DNA of 64,000 nucleotides from Ketogulonicigenium vulgare WSH-001 (GCF_000223375.1 NC_017384.1:1552501-1616500), one strand, 5' to 3'. Counted from the first letter of the stretch, positions 40,692 to 51,533 are shown. Made by a program: numbers and translations. The notes: generated from the letters alone by a model not told the origin.

Positions 40692-42641
40692 ATGATCATC
40701 AAAACCTATCCGCCAAGCCAAGATCTGGCGGACAACGCCCATGCCAATAAGGCAACCTATGACCAGATGTATGCCGCATCGGTCAGCGACCCCGACACAT
40801 TTTGGGGACATCAGGCCCAGCGCCTTGATTGGATCAAACCATTCAGCCGCGTGAAAAACACCAGCTTTGCTCCCAGGGCGGTGAATATCGAATGGTTTGG
40901 CGATGGCACGCTGAATGTCGCGGCGAACTGCATTGATCGCCATCTGGTCGACAAGGCGGATCAGACTGCAATCATCTGGGTGCCCGATGATCCCGGTGCC
41001 GATGCCCAGCATATCACATACCGCGACCTGTTTGAAAACGTGGGCCGGATGTCGAACGTGCTGAAAGGTCTGGGCGTCAAACGCGGCGACCGTGTGATCC
41101 TCTATATGCCGATGGTGCCCGAGGCCGCCTATGCCATGCTGGCCTGCGCCCGTATTGGCGCGATCCACTCGGTTGTTTTTGCGGGTTTCTCGCCCGATTC
41201 GCTGGGCGCGCGCGTCAATGGCTCGGGCGCAAAGCTGGTGGTCACCACCGATTACGCCCCGCGCGGCGGCCGCAAGACGCCGCTGAAATCGAACGCCGAT
41301 GCCGCCTTGCTGCACTGCGATGACGATGTGAAAATGCTGGTGGTCAAACGCACAGGCGATCAGATCTCGTGGCTTGAGGGGCGCGATTACGATTACAACG
41401 CCCTTGCAGCGAGCGCCTCGCCCTATTGCACGCCCGCAGAGATGGGCGCAGAAGATCCGCTGTTCATCCTTTATACATCCGGCTCGACCGGTCAGCCCAA
41501 GGGCGTCGTGCATACCACCGGCGGCTATCTGACCTATGCCGCGATGACCCATGAATACACCTTCGACTATAAACCGGGCGAGGTTTACTGGTGCACCGCC
41601 GATGTCGGCTGGGTCACGGGGCACAGCTATCTGGTTTACGGCCCGCTGGCGAATGGCGCGACGACCCTGATGTTCGAAGGGATTCCAACCTATCCGGACG
41701 CGGGCCGCAGCTGGCAGATCGTGCAAGATCACAAGGTCAGCATCTATTACACCGCGCCCACCGCGATCCGCGCGCTGATGGCGCATGGCGACGGGCCGGT
41801 GCAGGGGTATGACCTGTCCTCGCTGCGCATCCTTGGCACCGTGGGCGAGCCGATCAACCCCGAGGCGTGGAACTGGTTCAACGAGACGATCGGCAAGGGC
41901 AATTGCCCCATCGTCGATACATGGTGGCAGACTGAAACCGGCGGCCATCTGATCACTCCGCTGCCCGGCGCGACCCCGACCAAGCCGGGATCTGCTACGC
42001 TGCCATTCTTTGGCGTGCAGCCGGTGATCCTTGATCCGACCAGCGGCGCCGAACAAACCGATGTGGCCGCCGAGGGCGTGCTGTGTATCAAAGACAGCTG
42101 GCCCGGCCAGATGCGCACGATCTGGGGCGATCATGCGCGGTTCGAAAAGACCTATTTCAGTGATTACAAAGGCTATTACTTTACCGGCGATGGCTGTCGC
42201 CGCGATGAGGATGGCTATTATTGGATCACCGGCCGCGTCGATGACGTGATCAACGTCTCGGGCCACCGTATGGGCACCGCCGAGGTCGAAAGCGCGCTGG
42301 TTGCCCATCCCGCCGTCGCCGAAACCGCCGTGGTCGGCTATCCGCATGCGATCAAAGGTCAGGGCATCTATGCCTATGTGACGCTGATGAACGGCGAAGA
42401 ACCCTCGGACGATCTGCGCAAAGACCTGATCAAATGGGTACGCGCCGAGATCGGCCCAATTGCCACCCCCGATCTGATCCAATGGGCCCCCGGCCTGCCC
42501 AAAACCCGTTCAGGCAAGATCATGCGCCGCATTCTGCGCAAGATTGCCGAAAACGACTTTGGCAGCTTGGGCGATACATCGACCTTGGCCGATCCGTCGG
42601 TTGTGGAGGATCTGATCGAAAACCGCATGAATCGCGGTTGA
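40692..42641 (+). CDS. acs: Acetyl-coenzyme A synthetase
   Basis: Makes acetyl-CoA from acetate, ATP and CoA. From the ATG at 40692 (GGGGGA upstream) it has 649 residues, normal for AcsA. It shows the adenylate-forming loop [35 protein letters not shown], the WWQTETGG motif, GYYFTGD and the C-terminal [12 protein letters not shown] with the lysine that protein acetylases modify. The W in [10 protein letters not shown] favours acetate over longer acids. An upstream in-frame start at 40650 is unlikely. Confidence 0.95.
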   Translation: MIIKTYPPSQDLADNAHANKATYDQMYAASVSDPDTFWGHQAQRLDWIKPFSRVKNTSFAPRAVNIEWFGDGTLNVAANCIDRHLVDKADQTAIIWVPDDPGADAQHITYRDLFENVGRMSNVLKGLGVKRGDRVILYMPMVPEAAYAMLACARIGAIHSVVFAGFSPDSLGARVNGSGAKLVVTTDYAPRGGRKTPLKSNADAALLHCDDDVKMLVVKRTGDQISWLEGRDYDYNALAASASPYCTPAEMGAEDPLFILYTSGSTGQPKGVVHTTGGYLTYAAMTHEYTFDYKPGEVYWCTADVGWVTGHSYLVYGPLANGATTLMFEGIPTYPDAGRSWQIVQDHKVSIYYTAPTAIRALMAHGDGPVQGYDLSSLRILGTVGEPINPEAWNWFNETIGKGNCPIVDTWWQTETGGHLITPLPGATPTKPGSATLPFFGVQPVILDPTSGAEQTDVAAEGVLCIKDSWPGQMRTIWGDHARFEKTYFSDYKGYYFTGDGCRRDEDGYYWITGRVDDVINVSGHRMGTAEVESALVAHPAVAETAVVGYPHAIKGQGIYAYVTLMNGEEPSDDLRKDLIKWVRAEIGPIATPDLIQWAPGLPKTRSGKIMRRILRKIAENDFGSLGDTSTLADPSVVEDLIENRMNRG

Positions 42642-42659
42642 GCAATACGGGCGGGCTGC

Positions 42660-44315
42660 CTAGCGGCCCGCCGCCATCAATTCGCGCGCGGCGATGCGCA
42701 TCGCCTCGCTGACCGGCTCGCGCGAGAGCATGCGGGCGATTTCCTCGACCCGCGCGTCTTCATCCAGTGGCACGACCCGCGATGTTGTCACACCATCCGT
42801 CACATGCTTTTCGACGCGCCAATGATGCGCACCCAGTGCGGCGACCTGCGGGCTGTGCGTGACGACCAGCACCTGACCGCCCTCAGCTAGCGCGCGCAGA
42901 CGGCGGCCCACCGCGTCCGCCGTGCCGCCGCCAACGCCGCGGTCAATCTCGTCAAAAATCATCGTGAGGCCGGTCTGATCTTTGGTCAGACAAACCTTTA
43001 GCGCCAGCAGAAAACGGCTAAGCTCGCCGCCCGATGCAACTTTGCTCAGGGGGCCCGCAGGTGCGCCGGGGTTGGTGGCGGCAATAAATGTCACCTCGTC
43101 CATGCCATCGGGGCCACGCGACGCAGGTGCGATTTCGACGAAAAAGCGCGCCCGCTCCATCCGTAGGGGGGCAAGCTCGGCCTCGATCATCGTGGCAAGG
43201 CGCGCGCCCTCGCGCTGGCGCAGCGCGGTCAGGCGGGTAGCGGCGGCGTCATAGGCTTTCTGGGCGGTGCTGAGGGCGGCGGCCAGCTCGGCATCCTGCG
43301 CCTCGGCGCTGTCCAGATCATTCAGCCGTCCCGCCAGCGTTTCCGCCAGCACCGGCAATTCATCCGCCAGCACATTATGCTTGCGGGCAAGCGCGCGAAT
43401 GGCAAACAGCCGCTCTTCGATTTGCTCAAGACGCATCGGGTCGAACGACAGCGCATCCAGACAGGTCTCGATCCCCTGCTCGGCCTCGCCCAAGGCATCG
43501 AGCGCCCGTGCCAGCGCATCCAGCGCGCTATCCAGCCGTCCCTCGGCTTGACCCGCGGCATCGTCCAGCCAGCGGATCGCATTGGCGACTAGCCCTTCGG
43601 CCCCGTCGGACGAAATCGCCTGACGCGCGCGGGAAATATCATCGCCAATGCGCGCAGCCGCCTGCATCAGGCGGCGTGCAGTGTCCAACTCCTGCTCTTC
43701 GCCCGTCTGCGGTTCCAGCTTTTGCAGCTCGGCCACGGCATGGCGCAGAAAATCCTCTTCGGCGGCAAGGGCGGCGCGTTCGGCAGCAAGGCTGGCCGCG
43801 CGCTGCGACAGGCGGCGCAGATCGGTCCAAGCGGCGCGGACCTCGGCCAGCAATGGCTCGGCAACGGCGAATTGATCCAGCAACTGCCGATGCATTTTCA
43901 CATCCAACAACCCGCGGTCGTCCTGCTGGCCGTGCAATTCGATCAGATGGTCGGCAAGGGCGCGCAGCACCTCGGCCCCGGCGCGGCGATCATTAACCCA
44001 GGCCTGTTTGCGGCCATCGGGACTGGCGGTGCGGCGCAAGATCAGCTCGTCGGTGTCGTCCCAACCTGCCTCGGTCAGGATCGCACGTGCCGGATGGCCC
44101 GCTGGCAAATCAAACAAGGCGGTGACCTCGGCGCGATCCGCGCCCTGTCGCACAACCTCGGCCCGGCCGCGCCAACCCAGCACAAACCCCAAAGCATCGA
44201 GCAAAATGGATTTGCCCGCCCCTGTCTCGCCCGTCAGCACATTCAGCCCCGGCTGGAACGCAAGGTCCAGCCGGTCGATGATGACCATATCGCGGATTTC
44301 AAGGGCGCGCAGCAT
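42660..44315 (-). CDS. recN: DNA repair protein RecN
   Basis: SMC-like ATPase for double-strand-break repair. The 551 residues have Walker A LTGETGAGKSILLDALGF at about 30, a long internal coiled-coil region, the ABC signature SKVASGGELSRFLLALK near 440 and Walker B MIFDEIDRGVGG. It follows bamD by 9 bp with no room for its own promoter or LexA box, unlike E. coli recN. Confidence 0.96.
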   Translation of the reverse strand: MLRALEIRDMVIIDRLDLAFQPGLNVLTGETGAGKSILLDALGFVLGWRGRAEVVRQGADRAEVTALFDLPAGHPARAILTEAGWDDTDELILRRTASPDGRKQAWVNDRRAGAEVLRALADHLIELHGQQDDRGLLDVKMHRQLLDQFAVAEPLLAEVRAAWTDLRRLSQRAASLAAERAALAAEEDFLRHAVAELQKLEPQTGEEQELDTARRLMQAAARIGDDISRARQAISSDGAEGLVANAIRWLDDAAGQAEGRLDSALDALARALDALGEAEQGIETCLDALSFDPMRLEQIEERLFAIRALARKHNVLADELPVLAETLAGRLNDLDSAEAQDAELAAALSTAQKAYDAAATRLTALRQREGARLATMIEAELAPLRMERARFFVEIAPASRGPDGMDEVTFIAATNPGAPAGPLSKVASGGELSRFLLALKVCLTKDQTGLTMIFDEIDRGVGGGTADAVGRRLRALAEGGQVLVVTHSPQVAALGAHHWRVEKHVTDGVTTSRVVPLDEDARVEEIARMLSREPVSEAMRIAARELMAAGR

Positions 44316-44324
44316 CCCCGCGCG

Positions 44325-45194
44325 TTACATCCACTCGCCGCGCACGACCTGACGATAGATCGCGACCAGCCAGTTATCTCCAGACGCCTCGGGCGACAGA
44401 CCGCGCCCGGTCAGCAGCGCATAGGCATCTGCATAGAAAGGTGTCGATTGATAGTTATGGCCCAGAATCGCGGCAGCGGATCTTGCCTCGTCGGTTAGAC
44501 CAAGGGCCATATAGGCCTCGACCAGACGCATCAACGCCTCGGGCGTGTAGGTAGTGGTCTGGAAATCCTCGACAACAACGCGGAAACGGCTGATCGCTGC
44601 GGTAAAGTTGCCACGGCTCAGGTAATACCGCCCGACTTCCATTTCTTTGCCAGCCAGATGGTCAAAGGCCAGGTCGAATTTCTGCACTGCAGCCGTCGCA
44701 TATTCGCTGTCGGGATAGAGTTCGATCACGCGGCGCAGCTCTTGCAGCGCGCGGAAGGTCACACCCTGATCGCGGCCGATGTCGTCGATCTGATCGTAAT
44801 AGGACAAGGCCAGCAGATATTGCGCATAGGCCGCATCTTCGTCCGTCGGATAGAAATCGACATACCGCTGCGCGGCCGAGCGGCTGTTTTCATAGTCGCG
44901 TGCACGGTGATAGGCAAAAGCCTGCATAATCAGACCGCGACGCGCCCAGCTGGAATAGGGATACAGGCGCTCGATCTCGCCAAAGAAGAAAGCCGCATCA
45001 TCAAGGCGGTTCTCGTTCAGCTGCTGCTCGCCCAGGTCAAAAACCTGTTCCGCGCTATAAGCATCCAATGCGCCGGGTTGGCGCAGAACCGAAGATTCGT
45101 TGCTACTACAGGCTGCTAGCAAGGTGGCGCTTAGCGCCGCCACCAGAAACATCCCCCGACCGCCTGTTGCCTTGATCAGGCCTGCCATTGTCAT
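44325..45194 (-). CDS. bamD: Outer membrane assembly lipoprotein BamD (ComL)
   Basis: A 289-residue lipoprotein of the BAM complex. Signal peptide with the lipobox LLAAC (Cys near residue 29) and then five TPR-like repeats (e.g. LGEQQLNENRLDDAAFFFGEIERLYPYS; YPDSEYATAAV). GGAGCCGGG precedes the ATG. It sits between lpxC and recN, the usual alphaproteobacterial end of the dcw cluster. Confidence 0.94.
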   Translation of the reverse strand: MTMAGLIKATGGRGMFLVAALSATLLAACSSNESSVLRQPGALDAYSAEQVFDLGEQQLNENRLDDAAFFFGEIERLYPYSSWARRGLIMQAFAYHRARDYENSRSAAQRYVDFYPTDEDAAYAQYLLALSYYDQIDDIGRDQGVTFRALQELRRVIELYPDSEYATAAVQKFDLAFDHLAGKEMEVGRYYLSRGNFTAAISRFRVVVEDFQTTTYTPEALMRLVEAYMALGLTDEARSAAAILGHNYQSTPFYADAYALLTGRGLSPEASGDNWLVAIYRQVVRGEWM

Positions 45195-45319
45195 GTCCCG
45201 GCTCCGTTCACGTCCTCACTTCAGGACGCTGTAGCATGAATTTTCCGGCGGCAAAATGGCTTTTGCCAGATCAGGCCGCAGCCTGAACCAAACCATGCCG
45301 ATAAACCGCCGCCAAATGG

Positions 45320-46261
45320 TTAAGCAACGCGCGCGGTCGCGTGCAACAAACCGCCCTGCCCCGGCAAACGCGCCGCCATGGCCCGATTGCAGCTGACACG
45401 ACGCCAAGCGGTCGGATCGGCAAAAAGGGCGCGCAGCAGACGGTTCGTCAGCGCATGGCCCGCCTTCAGGCCCGTGTAGCGACCAATAATAGGCGCGCCT
45501 GCGGTATAAAGGTCGCCAAGCGCATCCAGCATTTTGTGACGCACCGGCTCATCCGCGTAACGCAGACCACCAGGTGTCACAATCCGGTCGCCGTCGACGA
45601 CGACCGCATTTTCCATCGTGCCGCCCAGGGCGAGGCCATGCGTGCGCATATCCTCGACATCCGAGAGCCGGCAAAAGGTGCGCGCATCGGCAAGTTCACG
45701 CTGAAACGCATCGCGCGACATGTTGAGCAGCATCGATTGATGACCGATTGCAGCATCCGGAAAATCGATTTCAAAGTCGATCTGCATCGAGGTCGCGGGG
45801 GAAAGGCGTGCCGTTGCCCCATTATGCGTGACGGAAACCTCATGCAGGATCTCGATCGCGCGAATCGGCGCGCGCAGCTGCGCGATACCGGCGCGCAGGA
45901 AACCCATCACAAAGGGGCGGCTCGATCCGTCAAGGATCGGCACTTCAGCACCATCGATTTCGATCATCGCATTGTGGATACCGCAGCCCGCAAGGGCGGC
46001 CATCACATGCTCGATCGTCGAGATCGTGTGACCGGCCGCATCCTCAAGCTGGGTGCAAAGCGGGGTCTGCACCGCGTGGTTCCACAAGGCCGGGATAACA
46101 GCGCCGCCACCAGCCGCATCCGTGCGGCGGAAAACGATGCCGTGATCTGCGCCAGCGGGCAGCACGGTCAGCGAAACCTGCTGCCCGGAATGAAGGCCTA
46201 CGCCTGTAAAGGTGGCCGGCTGTTGAAGCGTTGTTTGCACGGGAGAATGCCTTTTGATCAT
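45320..46261 (-). CDS. lpxC: UDP-3-O-acyl-N-acetylglucosamine deacetylase
   Basis: Zinc enzyme for the first committed step of lipid A synthesis. The 313 residues show TFTGVGLHSGQQVSLT, the Zn His in STIEHVMAAL (about 83), EVPILDGSS, and the second metal site DEPVRHKMLDALGDL with KAGHALTNRL near the C-terminus. It is followed by a 125-bp gap before bamD. An intrinsic terminator from ftsZ separates it from ftsZ, so it likely has its own promoter in 46262-46384. Confidence 0.97.
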   Translation of the reverse strand: MIKRHSPVQTTLQQPATFTGVGLHSGQQVSLTVLPAGADHGIVFRRTDAAGGGAVIPALWNHAVQTPLCTQLEDAAGHTISTIEHVMAALAGCGIHNAMIEIDGAEVPILDGSSRPFVMGFLRAGIAQLRAPIRAIEILHEVSVTHNGATARLSPATSMQIDFEIDFPDAAIGHQSMLLNMSRDAFQRELADARTFCRLSDVEDMRTHGLALGGTMENAVVVDGDRIVTPGGLRYADEPVRHKMLDALGDLYTAGAPIIGRYTGLKAGHALTNRLLRALFADPTAWRRVSCNRAMAARLPGQGGLLHATARVA

Positions 46262-46384
46262 CTTACGTTAAGCAAGTAGTGATCAGCGCCCGAACCCTCA
46301 ATTCACAGATTGCGACGAGTTGAAACAATAGCTTAGCCAGATCAGGCCGGTAGTTAAAATTTTGTTATAATTCAACCAAATAAT

Positions 46385-46414
46385 CAAAAGCCGCCCCGAT
46401 TGGGACGGCTTTTG
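46385..46414 (-). terminator. Terminator after ftsZ
   Basis: CAAAAGCCG-CCCC and GGGA-CGGCTTTTG form a stem with one internal mismatch and a GATT loop, followed on minus by TTTTGATTATTT. It lies about 30 bp past the ftsZ stop. Confidence 0.85.
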
Positions 46415-46443
46415 AATTGATGAAGGCGTTTGAAATCAGCCTA

Positions 46444-48099
46444 TTAATTCGCTTGGCGACGCAGGAAAGCGGGGATTTCCACCCGCTCACGCTCCGGGTC
46501 AGAGGACGGCTCTTCGCGCGAGGCGCTGGGTTGGGGACGCGCGGGGGCTGCGCCCTGCCCGTCCTGGTTCCCACCCGCCATGCGTCCGATAATATTGCCG
46601 ATGCCAAAACGCGGCTGCGGCTCGGGGGCGCGGCGCTGATCGGCGACCGGATTGTGATCAACCGCGTTGCTGAGGCGCTGCAGCGCCTCAGCAGCCGAGG
46701 TCGCGGGACGTTGCGGCGCAATGTAGCGCGGATCGGGTTGGTGCGCGGGGGCTGCAGGCTGCGACATGGTCGGCTGCGGACGCGGCGTATACATGGGCGG
46801 AACCTCTTCATAGGGTTCTGCCGCCGGACGCGGTGTCGGCGCATAGGTCTGGCGCGGCTCTTGGCGGACCAACTCCTGACGAACCGGCTCCTGACGGACA
46901 GGCTCGGGCTGCGGCGCATATTCCTGACGCGGCTGCGGCGCGGGATCGCGGTATTGCTCGGTGCGGAACTGCTCGTTGCGCTGCGCTTCGGCACGCACCA
47001 CGGCCTCGACGGCGGGCTGCATCACCGGCTGCTGAAGGGGCTGTTGCTGCACCAGCGGCTGCTGCACCGAACGACGCGGAACCGGCATTTCAGGCGCCTT
47101 TTCAGCGGCATCAATGCCCGTGGCCACAACCGAAACGCGGATCTTGCCAACCATATCGGGATCGAGGGTCGAGCCGACGATGATATTCGCCTCGGGATCG
47201 ACCACTTCGCGGATGTGGTTTGCGGCCTCGTCCAGCTCGAACAGGGTCATGTCATAGCCGCCGGTGATATTGATCAGCACGCCGCGCGCGCCGTTCAGGC
47301 TGATTTCATCCAGCAGCGGGTTGGAAATGGCTTTCTTGGCGGCGTCGATGGCGCGGGTCGGACCCTCGGCCTCGCCAGTGCCCATCATCGCCTTGCCCAT
47401 CTCGTCCATGACCGAACGCACGTCGGCAAAATCGAGATTGATCAGGCCGGGGCGCACCATCAGATCCGTCACACCCTTGACGCCCTGATACAGCACATCA
47501 TCCGCCATCATGAAGGCTTCGGTAAAGGTGGTCTTTTCCGAGGCGATGCGGAACAGATTCTGGTTCGGGATGATGATCAGCGTATCGACGACCTTTTGCA
47601 GGGCGGCAACGCCCTCCTCGGCCTGACGCATGCGCTTTGCACCCTCGAACATAAAGGGTTTGGTCACCACACCAACCGTCAGCACACCCATTTCACGCGC
47701 GGCTTGCGCGATGATCGGCGCCGCACCCGTGCCGGTGCCACCGCCCATACCGGCGGTGATAAAGCACATATGCGAACCCGCCAGATGATCAATGATCTGG
47801 TCCAGCGACTCTTCGGCGGCAGCCGCACCCACGGCGGGGCGCGCACCCGCGCCAAGGCCCTGTGTCACTTCCAGACCGATCTGGATACGCAACGCGGCCT
47901 TCGAGGCCACCAGCGCCTGCGCGTCGGTGTTCGCCACGACGAATTCGACGCCTTCCAGCTCTTGCTCGATCATATTGTTGACAGCATTGCCGCCTGCACC
48001 GCCGACACCAAAAACCGTGATCCGCGGCTTCAACTCGTCATGCCCCGGCATCGAGAGACTCGTGATATTCATGCGCTGACCGCCCGTATTTTCTGGCAT
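46444..48099 (-). CDS. ftsZ: Cell division GTPase FtsZ
   Basis: Tubulin-like GTPase forming the Z ring. The 551 residues are longer than E. coli FtsZ (383) because of a disordered linker. N-terminal GTPase: [13 protein letters not shown] at about 32, tubulin signature [10 protein letters not shown] at about 123, T7 loop NLDFADVR. Linker (about 330-535) is rich in Q, P, R with near-repeats [14 protein letters not shown]. It ends in the conserved tail [11 protein letters not shown] that binds FtsA and other partners. SD GGCGGAGAG. A 210-bp gap to ftsA probably holds its own promoter. Confidence 0.97.
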   Translation of the reverse strand: MPENTGGQRMNITSLSMPGHDELKPRITVFGVGGAGGNAVNNMIEQELEGVEFVVANTDAQALVASKAALRIQIGLEVTQGLGAGARPAVGAAAAEESLDQIIDHLAGSHMCFITAGMGGGTGTGAAPIIAQAAREMGVLTVGVVTKPFMFEGAKRMRQAEEGVAALQKVVDTLIIIPNQNLFRIASEKTTFTEAFMMADDVLYQGVKGVTDLMVRPGLINLDFADVRSVMDEMGKAMMGTGEAEGPTRAIDAAKKAISNPLLDEISLNGARGVLINITGGYDMTLFELDEAANHIREVVDPEANIIVGSTLDPDMVGKIRVSVVATGIDAAEKAPEMPVPRRSVQQPLVQQQPLQQPVMQPAVEAVVRAEAQRNEQFRTEQYRDPAPQPRQEYAPQPEPVRQEPVRQELVRQEPRQTYAPTPRPAAEPYEEVPPMYTPRPQPTMSQPAAPAHQPDPRYIAPQRPATSAAEALQRLSNAVDHNPVADQRRAPEPQPRFGIGNIIGRMAGGNQDGQGAAPARPQPSASREEPSSDPERERVEIPAFLRRQAN

Positions 48100-48309
48100 C
48101 TGTGCTCTCCGCCTCGTGGTTTGGCCCGTATCGGGCTCTTGCTGCCTTGGGTGTGGTGCCCTTTCAGGCGATTCTAGCGCGCTTTAACCCCGACGTCACC
48201 GTAAATCATCAGCCCAAACCCGCGTTTCACGCGTTATCTAGGGGCAAATGGGCCGATTCAGACCAGTCCTAGTGGTTAATGCGCGAATTCCTGCCGCCGC
48301 GGGCCGCCC

Positions 48310-49644
48310 TCACCAATTATCCTGAAACCAGCGCATTGCCCGCCGCAGCGAGCGCGCCGGATAGCGTTCCGCCGGGATTTCAAAGTCCCAGCATTCATCT
48401 TGGGGATGCGCCGCGAACAGCGCGAGGCCGACCGAGGCCGAGAAATCCGGCCCTGTCGCGCCTTGCGGTAGCCCCTGCACCCGCAGGGGGCGACCAAGGC
48501 GTACCTGCTGGCCCAGAATCCGCGTCGCAAGCCCGTCAAGGCCGGGGATCTGACTGGCGCCGCCGGTCAGCACGATGCTTTGCGAGGGCAGCGAGTCGAA
48601 CCATGCCGCATCCAGCCGCGCACGCACTTCTTCCAGGATTTCCTCCAGGCGCGGACGCATGATGCCGATCAGATCGGACCGGCTGATCCGGCGGCTGTCA
48701 CGATCCCAGTCGCCCGTCTCGCCGCCGATGTCGATCATCTCGCGATCATCGCGGCCGGTGGCGACAACACCGCCGTGGACAGTCTTGATCCGCTCGGCCT
48801 GTGCCATCGACACCTGCAGGCCCATCGCGATATCGCCGGTGACGTGATCGCCGCCCATCCGCACCGCATCGGCATAGATCATATGCTTGCGCATAAAGAT
48901 CGAGATCCCGGTCGAGCCGCCGCCCATGTCAATGCAGGCACCGCCCAGCTCCTGCTCGTCCTCGACCAGACTTGCAAGGCCTGCCACATAGGCGGACGAC
49001 GCAATCCCCGCGCATTCCAGATGACAGCGCGAGATGGCGCGCAGCACGCTATCGACCACAGCCCCATCCACGGTCACCACATGCATATCGGTCGCCAATT
49101 TGCTGCCCGCCTGCCCGCGCGGGTCCGACAGGCCCGAGCGGTGATCAAGCGAGAAATTCACCGGCTGCGCATGCAGTACATTGCGCCCATCGCCAAAGTC
49201 CGGCACCTCGCAGGCGGCCAGAACACGGCCGACATCGCCCTCATCCACCGTTTTACCCGCCAGATCGACCGCGCCTTCCAGCCCATACGAGCGTGGCTGC
49301 GCGCCCGAGAAACAGGCGATCACGTGATCGACGCGCATCTGCGCCTCGGTCTGGGCGCTGGTGATGACGGTGCGGATCGCCTTTTCCGTTTCAGCCAACG
49401 CGTTGATCTCGCCAAAGCGGACGCCGCGCGAACGGGTGGTTGCCGCGCCAATGACGCGGATGGCGTTCTGCCCGCCCAATGCGCCGACGCTGTCGGACAG
49501 ATCGCCGCGCCGCGGGGCCCCGATTTTCAGGATCAGGCAAGCAATTTTCGACGTTCCAATATCCAGCACCGCGACATAGCCACGTTGCAAAGCAACGGTG
49601 CGCATGTGGCGCATTGCGCGCTGGTTCTGGTATAGGTCGGTCAT
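48310..49644 (-). CDS. ftsA: Cell division protein FtsA
   Basis: Actin-like ATPase that anchors FtsZ to the membrane. The 444 residues show phosphate-1 VLDIGTSKIACLI near 28, the SHS2/1C insertion, phosphate-2 CIDMGGGSTGI near 235 and the adenosine motif VLTGGASQIPGLDGLA near 370. The C-terminus ends in an amphipathic, basic-aromatic segment (RSLRRAMRWFQDNW) that should bind membrane. It follows ftsQ by 27 bp. Confidence 0.96.
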   Translation of the reverse strand: MTDLYQNQRAMRHMRTVALQRGYVAVLDIGTSKIACLILKIGAPRRGDLSDSVGALGGQNAIRVIGAATTRSRGVRFGEINALAETEKAIRTVITSAQTEAQMRVDHVIACFSGAQPRSYGLEGAVDLAGKTVDEGDVGRVLAACEVPDFGDGRNVLHAQPVNFSLDHRSGLSDPRGQAGSKLATDMHVVTVDGAVVDSVLRAISRCHLECAGIASSAYVAGLASLVEDEQELGGACIDMGGGSTGISIFMRKHMIYADAVRMGGDHVTGDIAMGLQVSMAQAERIKTVHGGVVATGRDDREMIDIGGETGDWDRDSRRISRSDLIGIMRPRLEEILEEVRARLDAAWFDSLPSQSIVLTGGASQIPGLDGLATRILGQQVRLGRPLRVQGLPQGATGPDFSASVGLALFAAHPQDECWDFEIPAERYPARSLRRAMRWFQDNW

Positions 49645-49671
49645 TGCTTTGCCCCGTTCTTATTCATTCTT

Positions 49672-50580
49672 TCACCCACGCCCCGCGCTGCGACCCGGCA
49701 TACTGCGCAACGCATCGCGGGCGCGCTGCGTCATGCGGATCGTCTGGCGCGCGTCGTTGCGCATATCGACCACCGCCACGTCGCGCGACAGCAGTTGCTG
49801 CGCCTCCTCTTGCGCAATGACGCGCTGAAGGGCCGCGACAGCATCCACGGCGGGAAGCTGCACAATCTGTTCGCGATCCAGCACCAGATCCCAGCGCCGC
49901 TCGCCCATGCGCACCAGCGCCAACACCCGCGCCCCCAAGGGCGAGGCGATGCGGAAAAGCTCCATCGCCTCGGGGATGGCCGCTTGCGCGCCATCTCCGG
50001 CGATCAACGGCAGCTCTGGCCGGTCGGCGCGGTTCAGGATCATGCCAGTGGCGATGCCCTCGCCGTCCATCAGGCGCAGGCCATCGACATGACGCCAGAC
50101 AGCAACCGGCTGACGTTCCTCGATCACGATCTGCAACACGCCGCCGCCAGCCTGCACGTTCACATTCCGCACCGGGCTGAGGGCCGCGATATTGGTGCGC
50201 AGATCCTGCAGATCGAGGTTGAAGGTCGAGATCGGAAAGGGAATATCCACCAACCCCTCGATCGCCAATGCAAGGTCAGGGCTTGCGCCCGTGATGGCAA
50301 AACTGCCGACCATGAATTCGGGCCGCTGCGTCACAGCGGCAATCGCGGCATTGTAATGCCCCATGATCCAGTCGCGGCTATCAGCGCGACCAAAGACAAC
50401 GGCGACGGCCAGCGCGATAATGATGACGGGGGTGCCCAGCCGCACGCCCGCGCGAAAAGCCGGCGTTAGCATCAGGCGTTGATAGCGATAGGACCAACGC
50501 GACGGCGCGGGATCACGGCGCAGGTAACGGGTCTCGCGCTCGATCTTTCGATCTACCGGCTTTTTATCTACCGGCCGCAT
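49672..50580 (-). CDS. ftsQ: Cell division protein FtsQ
   Basis: A 302-residue bitopic protein: long basic cytoplasmic tail (about 1-50), membrane segment (about 51-70, PVIIIALAVAVVFG), POTRA domain starting FMVGSFAITGASPDL and a beta-rich C-terminal domain. It links FtsLB to the divisome. The ATG at 50580 lies inside the ddl end (13-bp overlap) behind GAGG; a longer frame to 50634 is less likely. Confidence 0.93.
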   Translation of the reverse strand: MRPVDKKPVDRKIERETRYLRRDPAPSRWSYRYQRLMLTPAFRAGVRLGTPVIIIALAVAVVFGRADSRDWIMGHYNAAIAAVTQRPEFMVGSFAITGASPDLALAIEGLVDIPFPISTFNLDLQDLRTNIAALSPVRNVNVQAGGGVLQIVIEERQPVAVWRHVDGLRLMDGEGIATGMILNRADRPELPLIAGDGAQAAIPEAMELFRIASPLGARVLALVRMGERRWDLVLDREQIVQLPAVDAVAALQRVIAQEEAQQLLSRDVAVVDMRNDARQTIRMTQRARDALRSMPGRSAGRG

Positions 50581-51482
50581 GACGCATCCTCGACCAGCCA
50601 ACGGCAAAGCTCGGGAAAGCTGATCCCCGCCCAAGCCGCCTGTTCAGGCGCAAGCGAGGTCGGCGTCATCCCCGGCTGGGTATTCGTCTCCAGCAGGATC
50701 AACCCATCAAGGCCGCGCGTCTCGTCCCAGCGAAAATCAGTGCGCGACAGGCCGCGACAGCCCAAGGCACGATGCGCGCGCAGGGCATAATCCATGCATG
50801 CATCATAAATCTGCACTGGGATATTCGCGGGGATTTCATGGCGCGATCCGCCGACGGAATATTTGGCGTTATAATCATACCAGCCGTCGGTGATGATATC
50901 CGTCACAGTCAGCGCGCGATCGCCCAGCACAGCGGTGGTCAACTCGCGCCCTGCGGCATAGGCCTCGACCATCACGACATCGGGCATTTCGGGCGACAGT
51001 TGCGGCGGGCGGTTCGCGCCCGCATGGACGATATAGACGCCGACGGACGATCCCTCATTCGCGGGCTTCACCACATAGGGCGCGTCCATCATATGGCGCT
51101 GGCTGACCTCGTCACGCGCCGCCAAAAGGCTGGGCACGACCGGCAGGCCAGCGGCTTGATAGGTGGATTTCGTGCGCTGCTTGTCCATCGCAAGCGCCGA
51201 GGCAAGCACCCCCGAATGCGTATAGGGAATGCGCAGCCATTCCAAAATGCCCTGCACACAGCCATCTTCGCCCCAACGGCCATGCAATGCATTGAAAACG
51301 ACATCGGGTTTTACGTGCGCAAGACGATCCACGAGGGTCGCATCTGCGTCCACCTCGACCACATCATATCCCGCCTCGACCAGGGCCTTTGCGCATTCGC
51401 GCCCTGAAGACAGAGAGACCTCGCGCTCGGCCGAGAATCCACCCATCAGAACAGCAACCCTGGGAACAGTCCTGCCCGACAT
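50568..51482 (-). CDS. ddl: D-alanine:D-alanine ligase
   Basis: ATP-grasp ligase making D-Ala-D-Ala for MurF. The 304 residues contain VAVLMGGFSAEREVSLSSG at the start, FNALHGRWGEDGCVQGILE, VVKPANEGSSVGVYI and the metal/ATP site LLETNTQPGMTPTSL. The ATG at 51482 has GAGG at a suitable distance; GTG at 51488 is an alternative. It overlaps ftsQ. Confidence 0.96.
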   Translation of the reverse strand: MSGRTVPRVAVLMGGFSAEREVSLSSGRECAKALVEAGYDVVEVDADATLVDRLAHVKPDVVFNALHGRWGEDGCVQGILEWLRIPYTHSGVLASALAMDKQRTKSTYQAAGLPVVPSLLAARDEVSQRHMMDAPYVVKPANEGSSVGVYIVHAGANRPPQLSPEMPDVVMVEAYAAGRELTTAVLGDRALTVTDIITDGWYDYNAKYSVGGSRHEIPANIPVQIYDACMDYALRAHRALGCRGLSRTDFRWDETRGLDGLILLETNTQPGMTPTSLAPEQAAWAGISFPELCRWLVEDASCGR

Positions 51483-51533
51483 TCCCACCGCCTCGTGATC
51501 GGGTCATTTTATGACCCTGTTTTAATTTTTGTT

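Noticed and set aside
40599..42482. 627-codon minus-strand open frame opposite acs
   Set aside because: Shadow of acetyl-CoA synthetase; biased composition, no domain signature, no SD.
42650..42672. Hairpin between acs and recN as a terminator
   Set aside because: GGCGGGC/GCCCGCC pairs well but no T run follows on either strand and it overlaps the recN stop.
45265..46349. 14-bp direct repeat GCCAGATCAGGCCG on both sides of lpxC (45265 and 46336) as a mobile-element or att remnant
   Set aside because: GATCAGGCC is a common word in this window (also near 10130 and 31050); lpxC is in its normal place, so chance is likelier.
46417..48177. 586-codon plus-strand open frame opposite ftsZ
   Set aside because: Antisense shadow of ftsZ; low-complexity Arg/His/Gly/Leu composition and no conserved motif.
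48100..48309. CtrA or CcrM control sites upstream of ftsZ
   Set aside because: Only one half-matching TTAA-N7-ATTC and two GANTC words; no better than chance in 210 bp.
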